A stretch of 64,000 nucleotides of DNA from Antitrichia curtipendula (taxonomy: Eukaryota; Streptophyta; Bryopsida; Hypnales; Leucodontaceae). The position numbers and the translations under genes were made by a program. Under the pieces are notes generated by a model, which saw only the letters and a program-made list of their open reading frames with translations, did no database searches and was not told the origin of the DNA. The stretch lies in the NCBI GenBank assembly GCA_951230915.1, contig OX579635.1, positions 26,164,001 to 26,228,000 of the forward strand, given 5' to 3'. This document shows positions 1-11,830 of this stretch, piece by piece. The stretch's first letter is position 1. Every line of letters starts with the position of its first letter.

Positions 1-400
1 CTTTCAATCCTCTTTTCACATGTCAAATCTAAAAATTTGGTCACCAAAAAAATATGAGGTTGAAGGACCCAACATGCATAACCCCAATCAATTTATGACT
101 TCTCAAAATCTACTCTACAATTTTTTTGGATGAATTTCTAATGTGATTTTTTCTCAAAGATCTAGTGTATTTGAGGCTCATTCCCAAGTGCCCTCAACAC
201 TACAGAAGTCAAGATTGCAATGGACACCCGTGCGCAAAATCTTGAATAGAAAAATCATAATCAATCATTTTCAAAATCAGATTTTTGAAGCTAAAATTAA
301 ACTTCAAAAATAATTTATCAAAAATATAAACTACAAAAAATAGTAGCTTGGTAAGGTTTTATTTAACTTCAAAAATTAGTCAAGGACACATTCTGTCCTC
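1..400. repeat. Dispersed repeat, inverted relative to 11440-11720
   Basis: Positions about 90-400 read as the reverse complement of about 11440-11720, with scattered differences. Shared landmarks are the stretch around CAAGATTGCAATGGACACCC and the GAGGCTCATT block. No coding potential is visible. It is probably the end of an unclassified transposable element; the window edge cuts it. Confidence 0.6.
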
Positions 401-987
401 AAGGTCCTTTTGGGGTTAAGCATGTTCATAATTTGGAAGTGATGGATTTGCACTCTTCTGCACCCACTTTTCTGCCCCGGACTACTTGCTTCAGAACAAT
501 TGAGTGCTTGGGCTTTGCAGTAGCAACTGAAGAAATAAACCACCAGATCCTGCGCTGTAAGTTGTAGACCTGTTGTCAGCTAAAAGCATTGAGTTGTGTC
601 AGTTTACTCCATGAAACTGGTTCAAAATTCACAGGGGAAGTGGATTGAGCTCAGGTGACAATGTGTCATAAACCATCATGGTCTTCAATGGTGACTCATT
701 CTCGGACCTGATGGTCCCCTCCATATCATGCGTGGCAAATAAAAAAATATCAGTGCTTGTTTTCCATCAGGGACAAGCGATGAGGTCAGTTCACCCAGGC
801 CTTGTGCTAGATCTGCACAAAATAAGGTAGTATGCTCTAAAAGAGACCATTTAAGGGCTGGTCTGTCTTTTTCACAGGTTTTCATGGACAAAAATATATT
901 TAAATCATTTTTCAGAGAAAGGAAAATAGATGTGGAAACTAACACAAGTGGTTTTGTATTTTTCCAATAATTTTTGAGTTACTTATA
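401..987. other. Intergenic, nothing recognised
   Basis: Ordinary AT-rich sequence. The short open frames have no recognisable motif. Confidence 0.5.
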
Positions 988-1228
988 TGTCATATTTAAC
1001 TACTTTTGGACTTTTAAGGGAATTTTGGACTTTGTCGATCGTGAGATCCCCCGATGTCATAGATATCTAAAATCTAAACTTGTTGTACATTTTTCAAACC
1101 ACCTAGTCCAAAATCTATATCATTTCTAGATTCATAAAATCTATAGAAGTCAAAATCTACAATTGTCGTAGATGTCCCTTTACCAATTTTGGACTTTGCA
1201 AAGTCCAAAAGTAGTTAAATATGACATT
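988..1228. mobile_element. MITE-like inverted repeat
   Basis: The ends are inverted copies of one another: the left arm contains CATATTTAACTACTTTTGGA and the right arm contains its near-exact reverse complement. The inside is made of repeated 'aaatctata'-type units. It has no coding capacity and resembles a small non-autonomous DNA transposon. No target duplication was established. Confidence 0.55.
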
Positions 1229-2010
1229 TATGAATTTCAAGAGATTCACGACATAGGCACCTATTTGTAAACATAGGTCTTCCAAAATCTGTCCACTTGC
1301 AACTTGTAAAGAGATGTGTAGAAATCAAAGACAATGATTGGCTCTTGCAATAAGAAAAACAATTTTTCCTTGATGCATTCAATTGCTAAACTGGTCCATT
1401 TAAAGATTGCCCCATCTCCATTCTCCACCTAAAAATAGGGGCGGTTTGAAGAAGATGGGTGCTTTTAGAGCACACTACCTTACTGCACCTCCATCAAAGT
1501 GGAATGATGAAAGAACATACTTGGCAAGGATGGAGAGAGGTGTACTAAGCTGACTTCATTTCTTAAAGAACCCAGTGAGAACCATAGGTGTGTTTTAAGG
1601 CATCGCGTGTCTGTTTATCATACATGAAGGTTGAATTGGTTAGAGAAGTGTCAAAATGGAATTTCCATGGTTAGATTTTAACGAATCCATGTCACCTTGC
1701 ACCAATCACTAGATGCCATGTGGCACTTTAGAAATAGTTTTTTTTTACAAAACAACATCAGAGGAGAATTGGGGTACATGAATGTCCAACTCAGAATTGG
1801 CTAATATCCAAAAAAAATACATCCAGAAAATAGGTAGTAATGCCACATGGTTGTGCACAACATGAAACCTAAGGTGATAACATTGGATTTTGGAGGCGTT
1901 GTCATTGGTAGTAGCGAGTCATTGAAAAACAATATAAAACAATAGTATCGTTTGCTCGTCCCTTGGGTGAATAAAATAAACATTGTTGTCAACAATGAAA
2001 AGAGGAGCTA
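1229..2010. other. Intergenic, nothing recognised
   Basis: No gene, RNA or clear repeat boundary was seen. Confidence 0.4.
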
Positions 2011-2290
2011 ATATGAATCCTTCTCCATGAAGAAGGTGTAACTCCCCTTCTCATTGTGTAAAGAATGAGAATGGACACAACTTGTTAATCTTCTCCGCAA
2101 CTTTTCAATGTTTATGGTTTCTCAATCTTCATGCCCATTCTTCACCTTTAGAGGAAAAGAGAAAAAAAATTCTCTATCATCAAATTATGGGCCCTCCGCA
2201 ATGCTAGGAGAGAGTGCTACGTCCTCAATCTTTGAAGATTGAGAATGCAGAGAAGAAGGTGTGATGACCCTTATTATTGCACCTCCTACA
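2011..2290. repeat. Diverged copy of the GGTGTGACTACCCC repeat family
   Basis: Contains gaagaaggtgtaactcccct near 2020 and gaagaaggtgtgatgaccct near 2253, plus blocks like 'attctcaatcttc'. The same motifs recur at 7250-8550. Confidence 0.4.
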
Positions 2291-3533
2291 TGTCTGAGAA
2301 GCAACAAAATGGTAACCTATTCTACTTGTGGGGTGTTGTACTTGAGCATTGTGGATCAGATGTGAAAATGCCATCCAAATGAAAGATGCTAATCGTTGAA
2401 ATTATCAATCCACAAGTGTATTTCTTGTCATATTTTAATATGTTTATCCACAAGTGTTTCAGAATGGCTCTAACTCATCGACTTAATTTTCATTTATACC
2501 GCTTTTCAAAATTCAAAGGTCAGTCCAGTTGTAACTTTTCTGAACCCATCTTCATAATAGCACCCCGAATTTGGAGAAACTGACCCTTTTTTATTCCTGC
2601 TTTTCTTTTTGTTATTTCCCTTTATTAGAGAGAGGGAAAGGAAAGATTCAATCTAAAGTAACAAAGGAGATATGATCATTCCTGATGCCACTCTCACCTG
2701 CTTCACTTTTATCCGTCTCATCAATCACCCCTCACTGATCCTTTTCATTTGTGTAATAGTAAAATAAAAAAATAAAAAAACAAAACAAACAAAACCAAGT
2801 ACAGTAAGGTCAGGAAAGTCCGCTTCAGGTGGGTTCGCTACCCAATCCCAGACGCCGCAACTGAGCACTGACCACAAGTCAAAATTCTACCCAGCCCCCC
2901 AAACGCGCCCACCTTTAGACGACCGGAATCCCGGCACGATATTCTCCCAGAAACATTAAAAAATGGGTCTCGGTGCCGTTTTCGGACCCATCAAGAAGAA
3001 AAATATCCTTCCTGCCAGCTGCCCGTGAGGAAATGGTTTCCCTTTTCCGAAAAGCCACCTCAACTCATTGTTTTTTCTTTACTCCTACCACACTATTTTA
3101 ACAAGGTTTGGTAACATAAAACTAAAAAAAAAAATGCAAAAAGCTATCCATTTGGACCTGACGAAATTATTAGTTTTCAGCAAAAGCGACTTCATCCAGT
3201 TGCTGAAGAATCTCGCGGCAGCTTGACGCTTACACGCGCACCCAGGGCTAGCTCGTTCTTCAGTTGTAGCGCACTCAGGTCTGGAATTTGTCTGCTACTG
3301 CCAAATCCATAGCTCTGTCAGTCACGACCCCAAAGAATTTCACGTACAAGTTTGGCTGTTGTACGCTTTTCCTCGTCATTGAAATGGTAGCTAGCTGCTG
3401 CAGGTCGGGAATAAGTTAGCAGGACTGTGAGCTTGCTAGCTAGGGTCCAGTGGAAGGAAGGGGCACTGGCTGCCAGGGTGCAGGTCGTGCGCTTCCGGAG
3501 GTGTTGAATCCTGTGAATCAAAGGATCAGGGTG
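2291..3533. other. Upstream region of the COL gene
   Basis: No supported gene. A purine-rich and a poly-A tract lie near 2620-2780. From about 2800 the sequence becomes more GC-rich and probably holds distal promoter DNA of the gene at 3961. Confidence 0.4.
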
Positions 3534-3615
3534 ATGGAGATGGACTGAGATTGAGACCAAGATTGAGACTGGGACTGAGACTGGGATTGACACTCTGACT
3601 GACTGAGAATCTGAT
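3534..3615. repeat. GAGACTGGGA-type minisatellite in the COL promoter region
   Basis: Short imperfect tandem units of the form GAGATTGAGACC/GAGACTGGGACT repeat about six times, roughly 350-430 bases upstream of the COL start codon. Confidence 0.6.
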
Positions 3616-3883
3616 TGCGACGGAGAGCTAGTCTGAGTGCGTTGTACACTCAAATTTTCGATTTTGGCAGTGGGGAATGGAATGTGGTACTGGTGGTTGC
3701 AGTTGACGTAAATCAGGTGTGACTGTGTGAGTGAGGAGTGGGATTGCAGTGGGATTTGCAATTGGATTTGTCGGTGTCGTCGAAGGGAGGGGTGATTTAT
3801 AGGGGATTCAGTATTCGGGTTTTGGGGTGGTTTTAGAATTTGGATATAGAGTTTGTAGTTGAGAGTCGTGAACTGGACTGGTG

Positions 3884-3907
3884 ATGGCGTCAGCTCGTGT
3901 TTGTTGA
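3884..3907 (+). other. Upstream ORF (7 codons) before the COL start
   Basis: ATG at 3884 opens a frame of seven codons ending in TGA at 3905-3907, 53 bases before the main ATG. If the transcript starts upstream of it (a weak TATA-like TTTATAGG lies near 3796), it could dampen translation of the main frame. Its presence in the 5' UTR is inference. Confidence 0.4.
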
Positions 3908-3960
3908 TTTTAGTGGGAGTTTGTGGGTTCAGTTGATAGGAAAGGGAGTGTGTACTGTCG

Positions 3961-6023
3961 ATGGCGACGAAGGCAGCGTGCCGGGCGGTGACGACCGCCA
4001 TGGCCATCGCGGGGCGCGGGGCGCGCGCGTGCGACGTGTGCGCAGGCAAGAGCGCGCGCTGGTACTGCGGTGCCGACACTGCCTACCTGTGCGACCGCTG
4101 CGACACGCAGGTGCATTCGGCGAACTCGCTCTCGCTCCGTCACGAGCGCGTCCGCCTCACCCCGAGCGGCACTCCTGCAGCAGCTCGCAAACCCACGACC
4201 GACTCGTCGCCACCGCCGCGCAAGCGCTCCATCTCCAAAATCCTGCATACGCCCGCCCCGCAAGTCCTGCCCTGCCGGAAACGGTCGCGAACAACACGCC
4301 CGCACCCCCTCCATCGCCATCAGCATCAGCATCAGCCGCAGAAGGAACATCAGGACCTTCAGCTCTTCAAGCCCTTGAATCCCGCCCCCCCCAAAAGCAC
4401 GCCGAAACAGAGCACGGAGGCGGAGGAGCTTCATGAGCTTCTCACATTCGACGACCTCTTCGACACGGAAGATTTCCTCATTGTCGACGATGACACGCAT
4501 GAAGTGCCGTCCTTCATTACGGTTTCGCCGCAGTCGTCACCGTCTTCCACCGAGCTGGGCAGCATTGAACAGCTCGAATCCTCCTCGTTCGACGCATTTT
4601 CTCCGGATTTCCACGCCGTGAGCTCGCCCTCCGAAGACTCCAACTTCGCGGCGTACTTCAAAGGGAAAGCGGCGCTCGATGACGACGTCATGTCGGACCA
4701 CTTCCTGGTGCCGGAGGACGGATTCGACGCGGAAGGGGATCCGGTCGCGTGCGACGCGGACGTGGACGTGGACATGGACGGGGGGATCACCTTGACGGGC
4801 GAAGCGTGCTTCATTCCCGGGGAGATTCCGGACTTGGACGGGTTTGAGGAGTTCGGGTCTCGGGAGCTTGGGAGCTTGAGTTTCGACTTGGACCCGTCGC
4901 CAGACGATACGGGTATGGCCTCCAGCATTTCTATACAGCAACACAAGTTGTAACATTTGTCATTGCCGCAACATTCAGCTAACATCCAACACAAGAAATT
5001 TGACGCAAAAGGGCTCCGTGTCTTTGGTTTTCAAACGGTCCATACCACCGCTTGTCATGGATTTGTGTCAAATTATAGGTGCGATTGATTTTGGGAATGG
5101 TTGTCGGAGATGGTACTGATGAAATTCGTGGGCGTTTTTTTCTTCTTCCAGGGAGTGAATCCTCGCCGAGTAATGTGGCGAACCCCGAGAGCGACCGCTA
5201 CGCTAGCGGCCCGTTCGCGAAGTTTTTTGCGTCACGACCAAAGCCGGAGTCCACAACAAATGCACATCCACTGAACACGGAGAGTATGAAATCCGAGGCG
5301 AAGGAGATTCTGCGTTGTTGTCGTGAAGGGCTGTCCGAGGAGGATCTTCGCACAGTGCCAAGCTTGCAATTGAACTACGACGATGTGATCACGGCGTGGT
5401 CGGACCGCGGGGAGCCTTGGGTCCATCCTGATGGCCTCGTGCCAGACATGGGCAACGGTGACGACGACCCGAACGGCGGGGGGCGCGAGGCGCGCGTTCT
5501 GCGGTACAAGGAGAAGCGCCGGAGTCGCTTGTTTTCGAAGACTATACGATACGAGGTCCGCAAGCTCAACGCCGAAAGAAGACCCCGCATGAAGGTCCGC
5601 AATCACTACTCCTCAGTTTACGAATACCGTATTTGACCGGAGGTTCTGTCTTTGTGAGTCATTTGGAAACACGTACTCCAATGTCATTGAAAAAATGAAA
5701 ATAGAATGCTTAGTATGAGAATAGTGGTACTAGATATGAGCCCCCCTTGTTCTGTGTTAGAACTTAATTACCCACGTTTAGAAACACATGCCCCTCGAAA
5801 AACATGCTCCAATTTACTTCAAAATGAAAATAGAATACTTAGATATGATTGAGTGTGGTGGTGTTAGATTTGAATCCTCTTCATCATGTGTTAAATGTCT
5901 CGAAATGTCTTTGAAACGCACTCTCCTTGGAACACATGCTCCATTTTGTTTCTAAGTTGAGGTTTCTGATGCTGGGATTTGGACATGCAGGGTCGGTTTG
6001 TGAAGAGGACCAGCAACTCATGA
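3961..6023 (+). CDS. CONSTANS-like B-box/CCT zinc-finger transcription factor (COL6/7/8/16 type)
   Basis: Three exons: 3961-4912, 5152-5594 and 5991-6023, giving 475 residues. The introns obey GT-AG, and the second restores the CCT ending KGRFVKR that a read-through of 5595 would destroy. One B-box lies near residues 24-61, with zinc ligands C24, C27, C36, D39, C44, C47, H52 and H61. An acidic Ser/Asp-rich middle follows, then a conserved segment LQLNYDDVITAWSDRGEPW, and a CCT domain at about 429-471 (RYKEKRRSRLFSKTIRYEVR). A single B-box with this start (ARACDVC, SARWYC) and that middle motif match the BBX14-17 (COL6/7/8/16) branch, not two-box CONSTANS. Such proteins act in the nucleus; the CCT domain binds NF-Y subunits or DNA, and roles in light signalling and chloroplast development are reported in the family. 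The ATG at 3961 has a good context (gtcgATGGCG). Exons are strongly GC-rich compared with the flanks. Confidence 0.93.
4913..5151 (+). other. COL intron 1
   Basis: Donor gtatgg after a phase-1 G at 4912; acceptor ttcttccag ending at 5151. Splicing gives the codon GGG and continues into SESSPSN. Reading through would end at a TAA at 4951-4953. Confidence 0.85.
5595..5990 (+). other. COL intron 2
   Basis: Donor gtccgc after AAG (phase 0); acceptor ggacatgcag at 5981-5990. The tiny last exon supplies GRFVKRTSNS and a stop. A weak donor (GTCCGC) is notable: retention would replace the end of the CCT domain with an unrelated tail stopping at about 5636. Confidence 0.85.
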
Positions 6024-7240
6024 GAATTTTCGACATCTTGTAGTTTCCAGGTCCCTGGTACATGAATAATAAGGACCATGCTCAGTCCCATGAACGGAGA
6101 GGATTTTCTGAAGGTTTGAGACGGGTTTTGTTTTCGGAGCGACTTGTAAACATGTGTGAGTGGAAGGTAATGGAAGAGATAAGTAAAGAGTGAGCAATGG
6201 CGGCAGCTAGAGTAGTAGCTGGAACTTTGTTTATAGCGACCTGTAGAATGTTAAGATCAATGAGTGGAGAGTTGGTACAGTTATTTATTTATTTTAACTT
6301 AGTGGATGATGTCCAGCGAAAAGGTTGCCCAAACAGGAGCACGACGGTAATGGTATCCTCCAGAGTTTGAGAAGTGATGGTACATGATCAAGGAGTCTTT
6401 TTTTTCTTTTTTTTTCTTTTGTTACTGACTGTAGGGATCCTCACTGCGGTGGTAACCTTACTGCTGTGGATTGTACTGTACAGTAGAGGAGGGTCTCTGC
6501 CAATCTTGTTGAGTTCCTTACACTTTCAAGAGCGCTACTTTGATTAGCAGCTCTATAAAATTTTGTTCAACACATATGGTTTCTCTTTGTCAGATGTTTG
6601 GTTGGTTGTTGCTTACAATGTGAAGACGGTGGGTTTGGTTGACCATGTTGAGAACGTAATCGATGAGAGTGGAAATTTGGAATTCTCTGGAGACATCTTT
6701 TGTTACTTCTCCTTGTCCTCTGTACTAGGGAAGTTGCACATTGTATACAAGCTTTACGTTAGATATAAACTTGATGATCGACATTGCAAATGCTGTCACC
6801 TGCACATGCTCACAAATCTTGGTAGCCAAGACTCTATGAGTAATTTTTGATTGCAATGAACCTGCCACGGGGAGCGACTCATCACGAACAAAGCCGTCAC
6901 TGGAATCTGCTGTGAGTGAAGTTTCGCAGACCAGATCTTCCCAGTTTTTTTACATTCATTGAAATCGGGGTAACTGAAGTTAGTTTTGGCCATGTGCAGA
7001 ATTCGCAGTGGAAAGCGGAGTATCCGTTGCCTCCAATCATGACCTTCGATTTGCTTTGCTTTACTTCAAAATCTGATCCTTGGTTGCCCATGTGTCGAAT
7101 GGCACGGTTAACCTTGGATTGCTTTTTTTTTAGAAATCTGTCGACCGTTCGGTCAGGACTCGCTGCGCTTTCTCCTGTTGTTCCCCCCGCCATGCAAGTG
7201 CCAACGTACTTAATAAAAATCTGTTCCTCCACGCAAAATT
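6024..7240. other. 3' flank of COL and intergenic DNA
   Basis: Probable 3' UTR followed by unassigned sequence. Open frames at about 6563-6850 and 6897-7350 exist on both strands but show no recognisable domain and no ATG-plus-splice model that convinces. Nothing else was recognised. Confidence 0.4.
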
Positions 7241-7249
7241 TGCCAATAG

Positions 7250-8550
7250 GGATAGTCACACCTTCTTCACCCCATTCTCAATTCTTGGAGAATGGGGACA
7301 TGGCGGTTTCTCGTTGTCCGTCCATGGTTGGTCGAGCTCCCATTCTCTGAGAATTGAGAATGTCTATTAGGGGTAGTCACACCTTCTCTTAGAAGCACAT
7401 TTTTCTTGAAGAATTAGGAGTACTTACACCTTCTCCAACCCCTAGACGATTCTTGGAGAATAGAGATGTGGTGCTCTTTGTGCGGTTGCTTGTGACTTCC
7501 GTAGCTCTCAATCTCTGAAGTTTTTGAAGTGCCGTTCTTGTGCTTTGGAGGTAAAGAAATGTGTTGGAGACAATTTTCTTTGACAATTATCCTCTCCTAC
7601 TGAAATGCTTTCACCGCTTGCTTGAGTTCTGTCTGTGTTTTTCACTCCCAATTTTGTCCAACTTTAGCGCTACCTGCGCCACCTACCTTCCGCACCACCT
7701 AATAGTGAATCTTATTCTTCAACAAATTCTTTTTAATACTGCTCATGTTTAAAAAAGGTAGTCACACCTTCTTGTACATTGGCTTCTCTTTTCTCTCACC
7801 AAGTTTGCATTCTTCAAGAAAATTTGCTTCTTAGAGGAGGTGTGACTACCCCGAATGAGAAGTTGGTGAGGAAAAATAAGAGTCAATGGAGAACCGTAGT
7901 GCATAAAGAAGGTGTGACACTCCTTTTTGATGTGTGGAGCATGGAGAATGGAAATTACAAAGAATGGTTTACCTACACAATTAGTGGCCAAATCATGTTA
8001 TTTGAATGAAAATCAACGTTGATGTTGGCATTCCGTTTGGGCCACTAGGGTGCAAGCAATAAAGAGATGAGCGTCCAAGATTTTTGGTGAAGATAATCAA
8101 TGATGTCTCGATGCTGGCACACAAAGAGTAAAACTAGCACAAAGAGATTGAAAGTTGCCGTATTAAATTTTTTTCTTCATGGTCATTCTTCACCTTTGAA
8201 GGAAAAGAATGGCATGTCTCAATTTTCAAAGAATGGGACCTTTGCAAGAAAAGAAGAGTCAACGAGAAAACTCCTTGTCCCAATTCTACGAGAATTGAGA
8301 ATATGGTGAAGAAAAGGTGTGATTACCCCTACTATTATCCTTTGGAGGTGAATAATGGGCATGAAGAAGATTTCTCTAAAGAATTATTTATCTCCCTTTC
8401 ACCCTCCACGTGATCCATTTGCCCTTGTCACCATCGCGTTCACCTCACTGAGCATCGACTTTGCGATAGTTTCTAGCTCTTGATTAGTTTTTCTCTCCCC
8501 AACTTTTCATTCTTCATAGAAATTTCATTTATGGAGAAGGTGTGACTATT
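7250..8550. repeat. Cluster of elements with GGGGTAGTCACACCTTCT ends
   Basis: The motif ggtagtcacaccttct or its reverse complement occurs near 7251, 7370, 7757, 7840, 7908, 8312 and 8538. Between them lie blocks such as cattctcaattcttggagaa, themselves inverted repeats. This looks like several nested or tandem MITEs of one family. Confidence 0.6.
7370..7852. mobile_element. MITE with GGGGTAGTCACACC terminal inverted repeats
   Basis: The left end GGGGTAGTCACACCTTCTCT and the right end, read in reverse complement, agree over about 28 bases with two mismatches. Length 483 bp, no coding capacity. It is the clearest complete member of the cluster. Confidence 0.65.
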
Positions 8551-8574
8551 CCTATGCATTGTAGAAACAAGGTC

Positions 8575-11055
8575 CAATAATCTTACAAATTGCCTATTGT
8601 GCCATTCAAAAAAATTGGCATAATATAGAATACAATTGACATTTTTTGTCTTATATAATTGACATTTAATTCTTACTCAATCCCAATTAAGCATAACAAA
8701 TTTTACGGTCAAAGTATTAATATTTCATTTTTGTGATTTTTTTCATTTATTATTCATAATAATTGATTGAAAAACATTGGTGATGAACTTTTAAAATTTC
8801 CTCAACAAGCCTGGATTTGCAAAAAACATTCAAAATTTCCTCCATATAGATTTCAATGGTGGAGTGATGATGTCCAAATTTTGTAAAAACATATATCTCT
8901 TTATTGTAATTAGATTTTGTTATTTGACCCTCGCTTAGTAACTAATTTTGTACATTTGAGAATGATAGTACAATCTTTGCCAAAATTTGGTTAAAATATA
9001 GAGATATCTATTCTATTAATGCGGGCAAGTAACATGTTTTGAATCCCCTACCCCCAATGTACTGAAAACCCCTTCTTGTAATGACCTATTTTAACAAAAC
9101 ACAGGGAATGTGGTTGTTATAGGGAAAAGTGAGACATAGAAGTAATTTTGAAACATTTACTAGGAAGTTTATTAAGGGGCGATTTTGAACAATTTTTAGT
9201 GTTATTTGAAGATGTTCCCACCTCCAAATCAATTTAGTTTATGAAAATCAATCTTCTAGAATATAGGTTTCACACCGGACTTTCTTAGAATTCCCTCCGA
9301 CTAATTTGGAGATTCTATAATTTTTCCCTGCAAGTTTCTCCTAGTTTTCATGTTTCCCTGTGTTCTAATGTCACCATGGAGGGATCTTCAAAGAATTCCT
9401 ATACAAGGAAAAAACCATGGATTTTCTTTGCAAGTATTTCATAAATTCTCTCCAAATTCCCTGTGCAAAATTCAAATTGGTAGACTTTGTATACATTTTA
9501 CATTTCAATGTTTTTTCCACCTTATATTTGGTAAATTTTAGAAGATACAATTGTCCCATATCAATTGTCAAGGGTACGGTGAGGTTGGACACATAAGACT
9601 TGTAAACTGTCATGTAATCTCCAAAGCAATGAATTCCATTGATTCCACAATAATCTAAATTTTCTCTAGAATTTGTACAATCTAATCAATTTTAAAATGT
9701 GCAAATCTGAAATGTACAAATTTTGAAATGGACAGATCAATAAAATTGGAAATTCAGTATCTACATATCCGTCAGATTTCAGCTTTCAAAATCTATAAAT
9801 TGTAGTGACTATGCAAGCTAAAATCTACATTAAGCTTAGATTTTGGAGGCATAAATCTACATTCTGAAATATTAAATTTCACAAATTTAATAGATTTGGA
9901 GGTGGGAACATCACTGAAAAATGCACAAATTACCCCCTAAAAAATGCACAAAATTCCCTGTCTCACATTTCCCTGTGAGAGCTACATTCCCTGTGTACTT
10001 GAAAAAAGGCCAAAAAACTAAATTCTCGGAGGGGATTTTGGTTATAGTGCCTACAGGGAACATTGAGAATGTTTGGTGTGTTTATACCTCTAAAATTTAA
10101 TTTTAATGTAGATTTTAGTTTGCATAATCAATACAATTCATAGATTTTAGAGGCTCAAATTTAACTATTATGTAGATTTGAATTTCCAATTTCATTGATT
10201 TGTAGATTTCAGTTTTTTATTATCTAGAATTTAATCTAGGTTTCAAGAGTTTAAATGTCAATAACATGTAGATTTCATTTGTTTAAACATTTCACAATTT
10301 CATATATTACAAAAAATTTAGGTTTCTAAGATATACAAAACTTATAAATATTAGAATTCTATGTATAGAATTCATCGCCTTGGAGGTGTCCAACCTTATG
10401 GTACCCTTGACAATTGATATGGGACAATTACATCTTGTAAAATCTACCTAAGATAGATGGAAACAACATTGAAATGTAAGATGTGTCAATGTGTTGCAAA
10501 GTTTGCCAATTTGGATTGCACATGGGGGATTTGGGGAGAATTTATGAAAATTCCTCCAAGAAAATTCATGATTTCCTTTGGAGTAGGAATTCATTGAAGA
10601 TCCCTTCCACATTTAGAACACTAGAAAACATAAGAATTGACAAAAACTAGCAGGGGAAAATTACAGAATCTCCTCCCAAGTCATAGCGAATTCTAAACAA
10701 GTATGCCTTGTGTCACTCACTATTAAAATCTCTATAGAGAAAATTTTGAAACTTTTTTTTAAGATTTCTATTGTAAAAAAGAGTGTATACATAGATGTTT
10801 CCTAAATATCTATGCAATTGAATTGAAAAAGTTTGTCACCAATGTTTTAAATCATTATTATGAATATTAAATGAAATAATGCCCTCAAAATAGAGTTTTG
10901 TTTTTTTGAAATTAAAATTTGGTATGCTTGATTGGGATTGTGTAAGAATTGAATGTTTATTATGCAAGACAAAAAATGTCAATTGTTTTCTATATTATGT
11001 AAAAAATTGAATGGTCCAATAAACAATTTGCAAGATTATTGGACTCAATTGTATA
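8575..11055. repeat. Composite large inverted repeat
   Basis: The left arm, about 8575-9620, pairs with the right arm, about 10384-11055. Matching landmarks include the TTGACATTTTTTGTC region near 8637 with 10975, TCACCAATGTTTT (10839) with AACATTGGTGA (8773), and CAATTGTCAAGGGTAC (9563) with its complement near 10398. The arms are diverged with indels. A second inverted pair (about 9085-9240 with 9893-10020) overlaps it, so at least two insertion events are superimposed. No protein coding was recognised. Confidence 0.65.
9085..10025. mobile_element. Inner foldback element, ends near ACAGGGAATGT
   Basis: The ends are inverted: ACACAGGGAATGTGG near 9100 against CTACATTCCCTGTGT near 9980, and GATGTTCCCACCTCCAAA near 9211 against its reverse complement near 9895. 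The interior has many short 'aaatctaca' repeats. Confidence 0.5.
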
Positions 11056-11439
11056 GTAGGATACAATAATCTTGTGAATTCTTCTTCCTTGGCAAATTTA
11101 GCAAAAAATCCATGAATTTCAAGCTGTTCTTACATGCTCAAAAATACATAAATCTTCAAACTGCAAACTGCATTGGATCTATAGTAAAGTGCACTTGAAT
11201 ATCTTAACAAATAACTATATACATGTATGATTCAAAATTGTACAACAATTTGGACTCCTTCTATATACTATCTATCATCTAGTGTTGCCTCCTAAAGTTT
11301 TCTATGAGATTTAGGTTTGGTAAATCAAGAAACCAAACTAACTTCTTTATACCATGAGTTGGCTTTCACTTCTCTAGAAATTTACCTTAACCGCTAAATG
11401 CTCGAGGCACCAAATATTGGTGTCAATAATACTTTGAAG
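11056..11439. other. Intergenic, nothing recognised
   Basis: AT-rich sequence without supported features. Confidence 0.4.
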
Positions 11440-11830
11440 TTAAATAAGATCCAACTAAGTTGCTATTTTTAGTAGCTAATATTTTTGTCAATTTTTTTTT
11501 GAAGTTTAGTTTTAGCATCAAAAATTCGATTTTGAAATGAATGGTTATGATTTTTTTATTCAAGATTTTGTGCAAGGGTGTCCATTGCAATCTTGACTTT
11601 CCGTAGTGTTAAGGGCTCTTGGAAATGAGCCTCAAATACACTAGATCTTGGAGAAAAAATCACATTAAAAATTCATTTAAAAAATTTGTAGAGTATATTT
11701 TGAGAAGTCATAAATTGATTTTGGTTCTACACTAGATGATAGATGAATTGATTTTGGTTGATTTTGGTTCTACATCTAGTGATGATAGATTTTGGTTCTA
11801 CACTAGATGATAGTTTTGGCACCTAAATTT
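11440..11830. repeat. Inverted partner of 90-400, followed by a short tandem array
   Basis: 11440-11720 is the reverse complement of the window start. From about 11700 to 11815 the phrase ATTTTGGTTCTACACTAGAT, with TGATAG, is repeated about three times in imperfect tandem. Confidence 0.6.

Noticed and set aside
3318..4079. Long minus-strand open frame over the COL promoter
   Set aside because: It lies over the minisatellite and the first COL exon and is low-complexity (SVSIPVSVPVSI), with no domain; it is a shadow of repeats and GC-rich coding DNA.
3910..4994. Several open frames opposite or out of frame with COL exon 1
   Set aside because: GC-rich coding sequence lacks stops in other frames; none carries a recognised motif, while the chosen frame has a full B-box.
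6563..7350. Possible gene downstream of COL
   Set aside because: Frames on both strands overlap, the first lacks an ATG at its quoted start, and no splice model or domain supports any of them.
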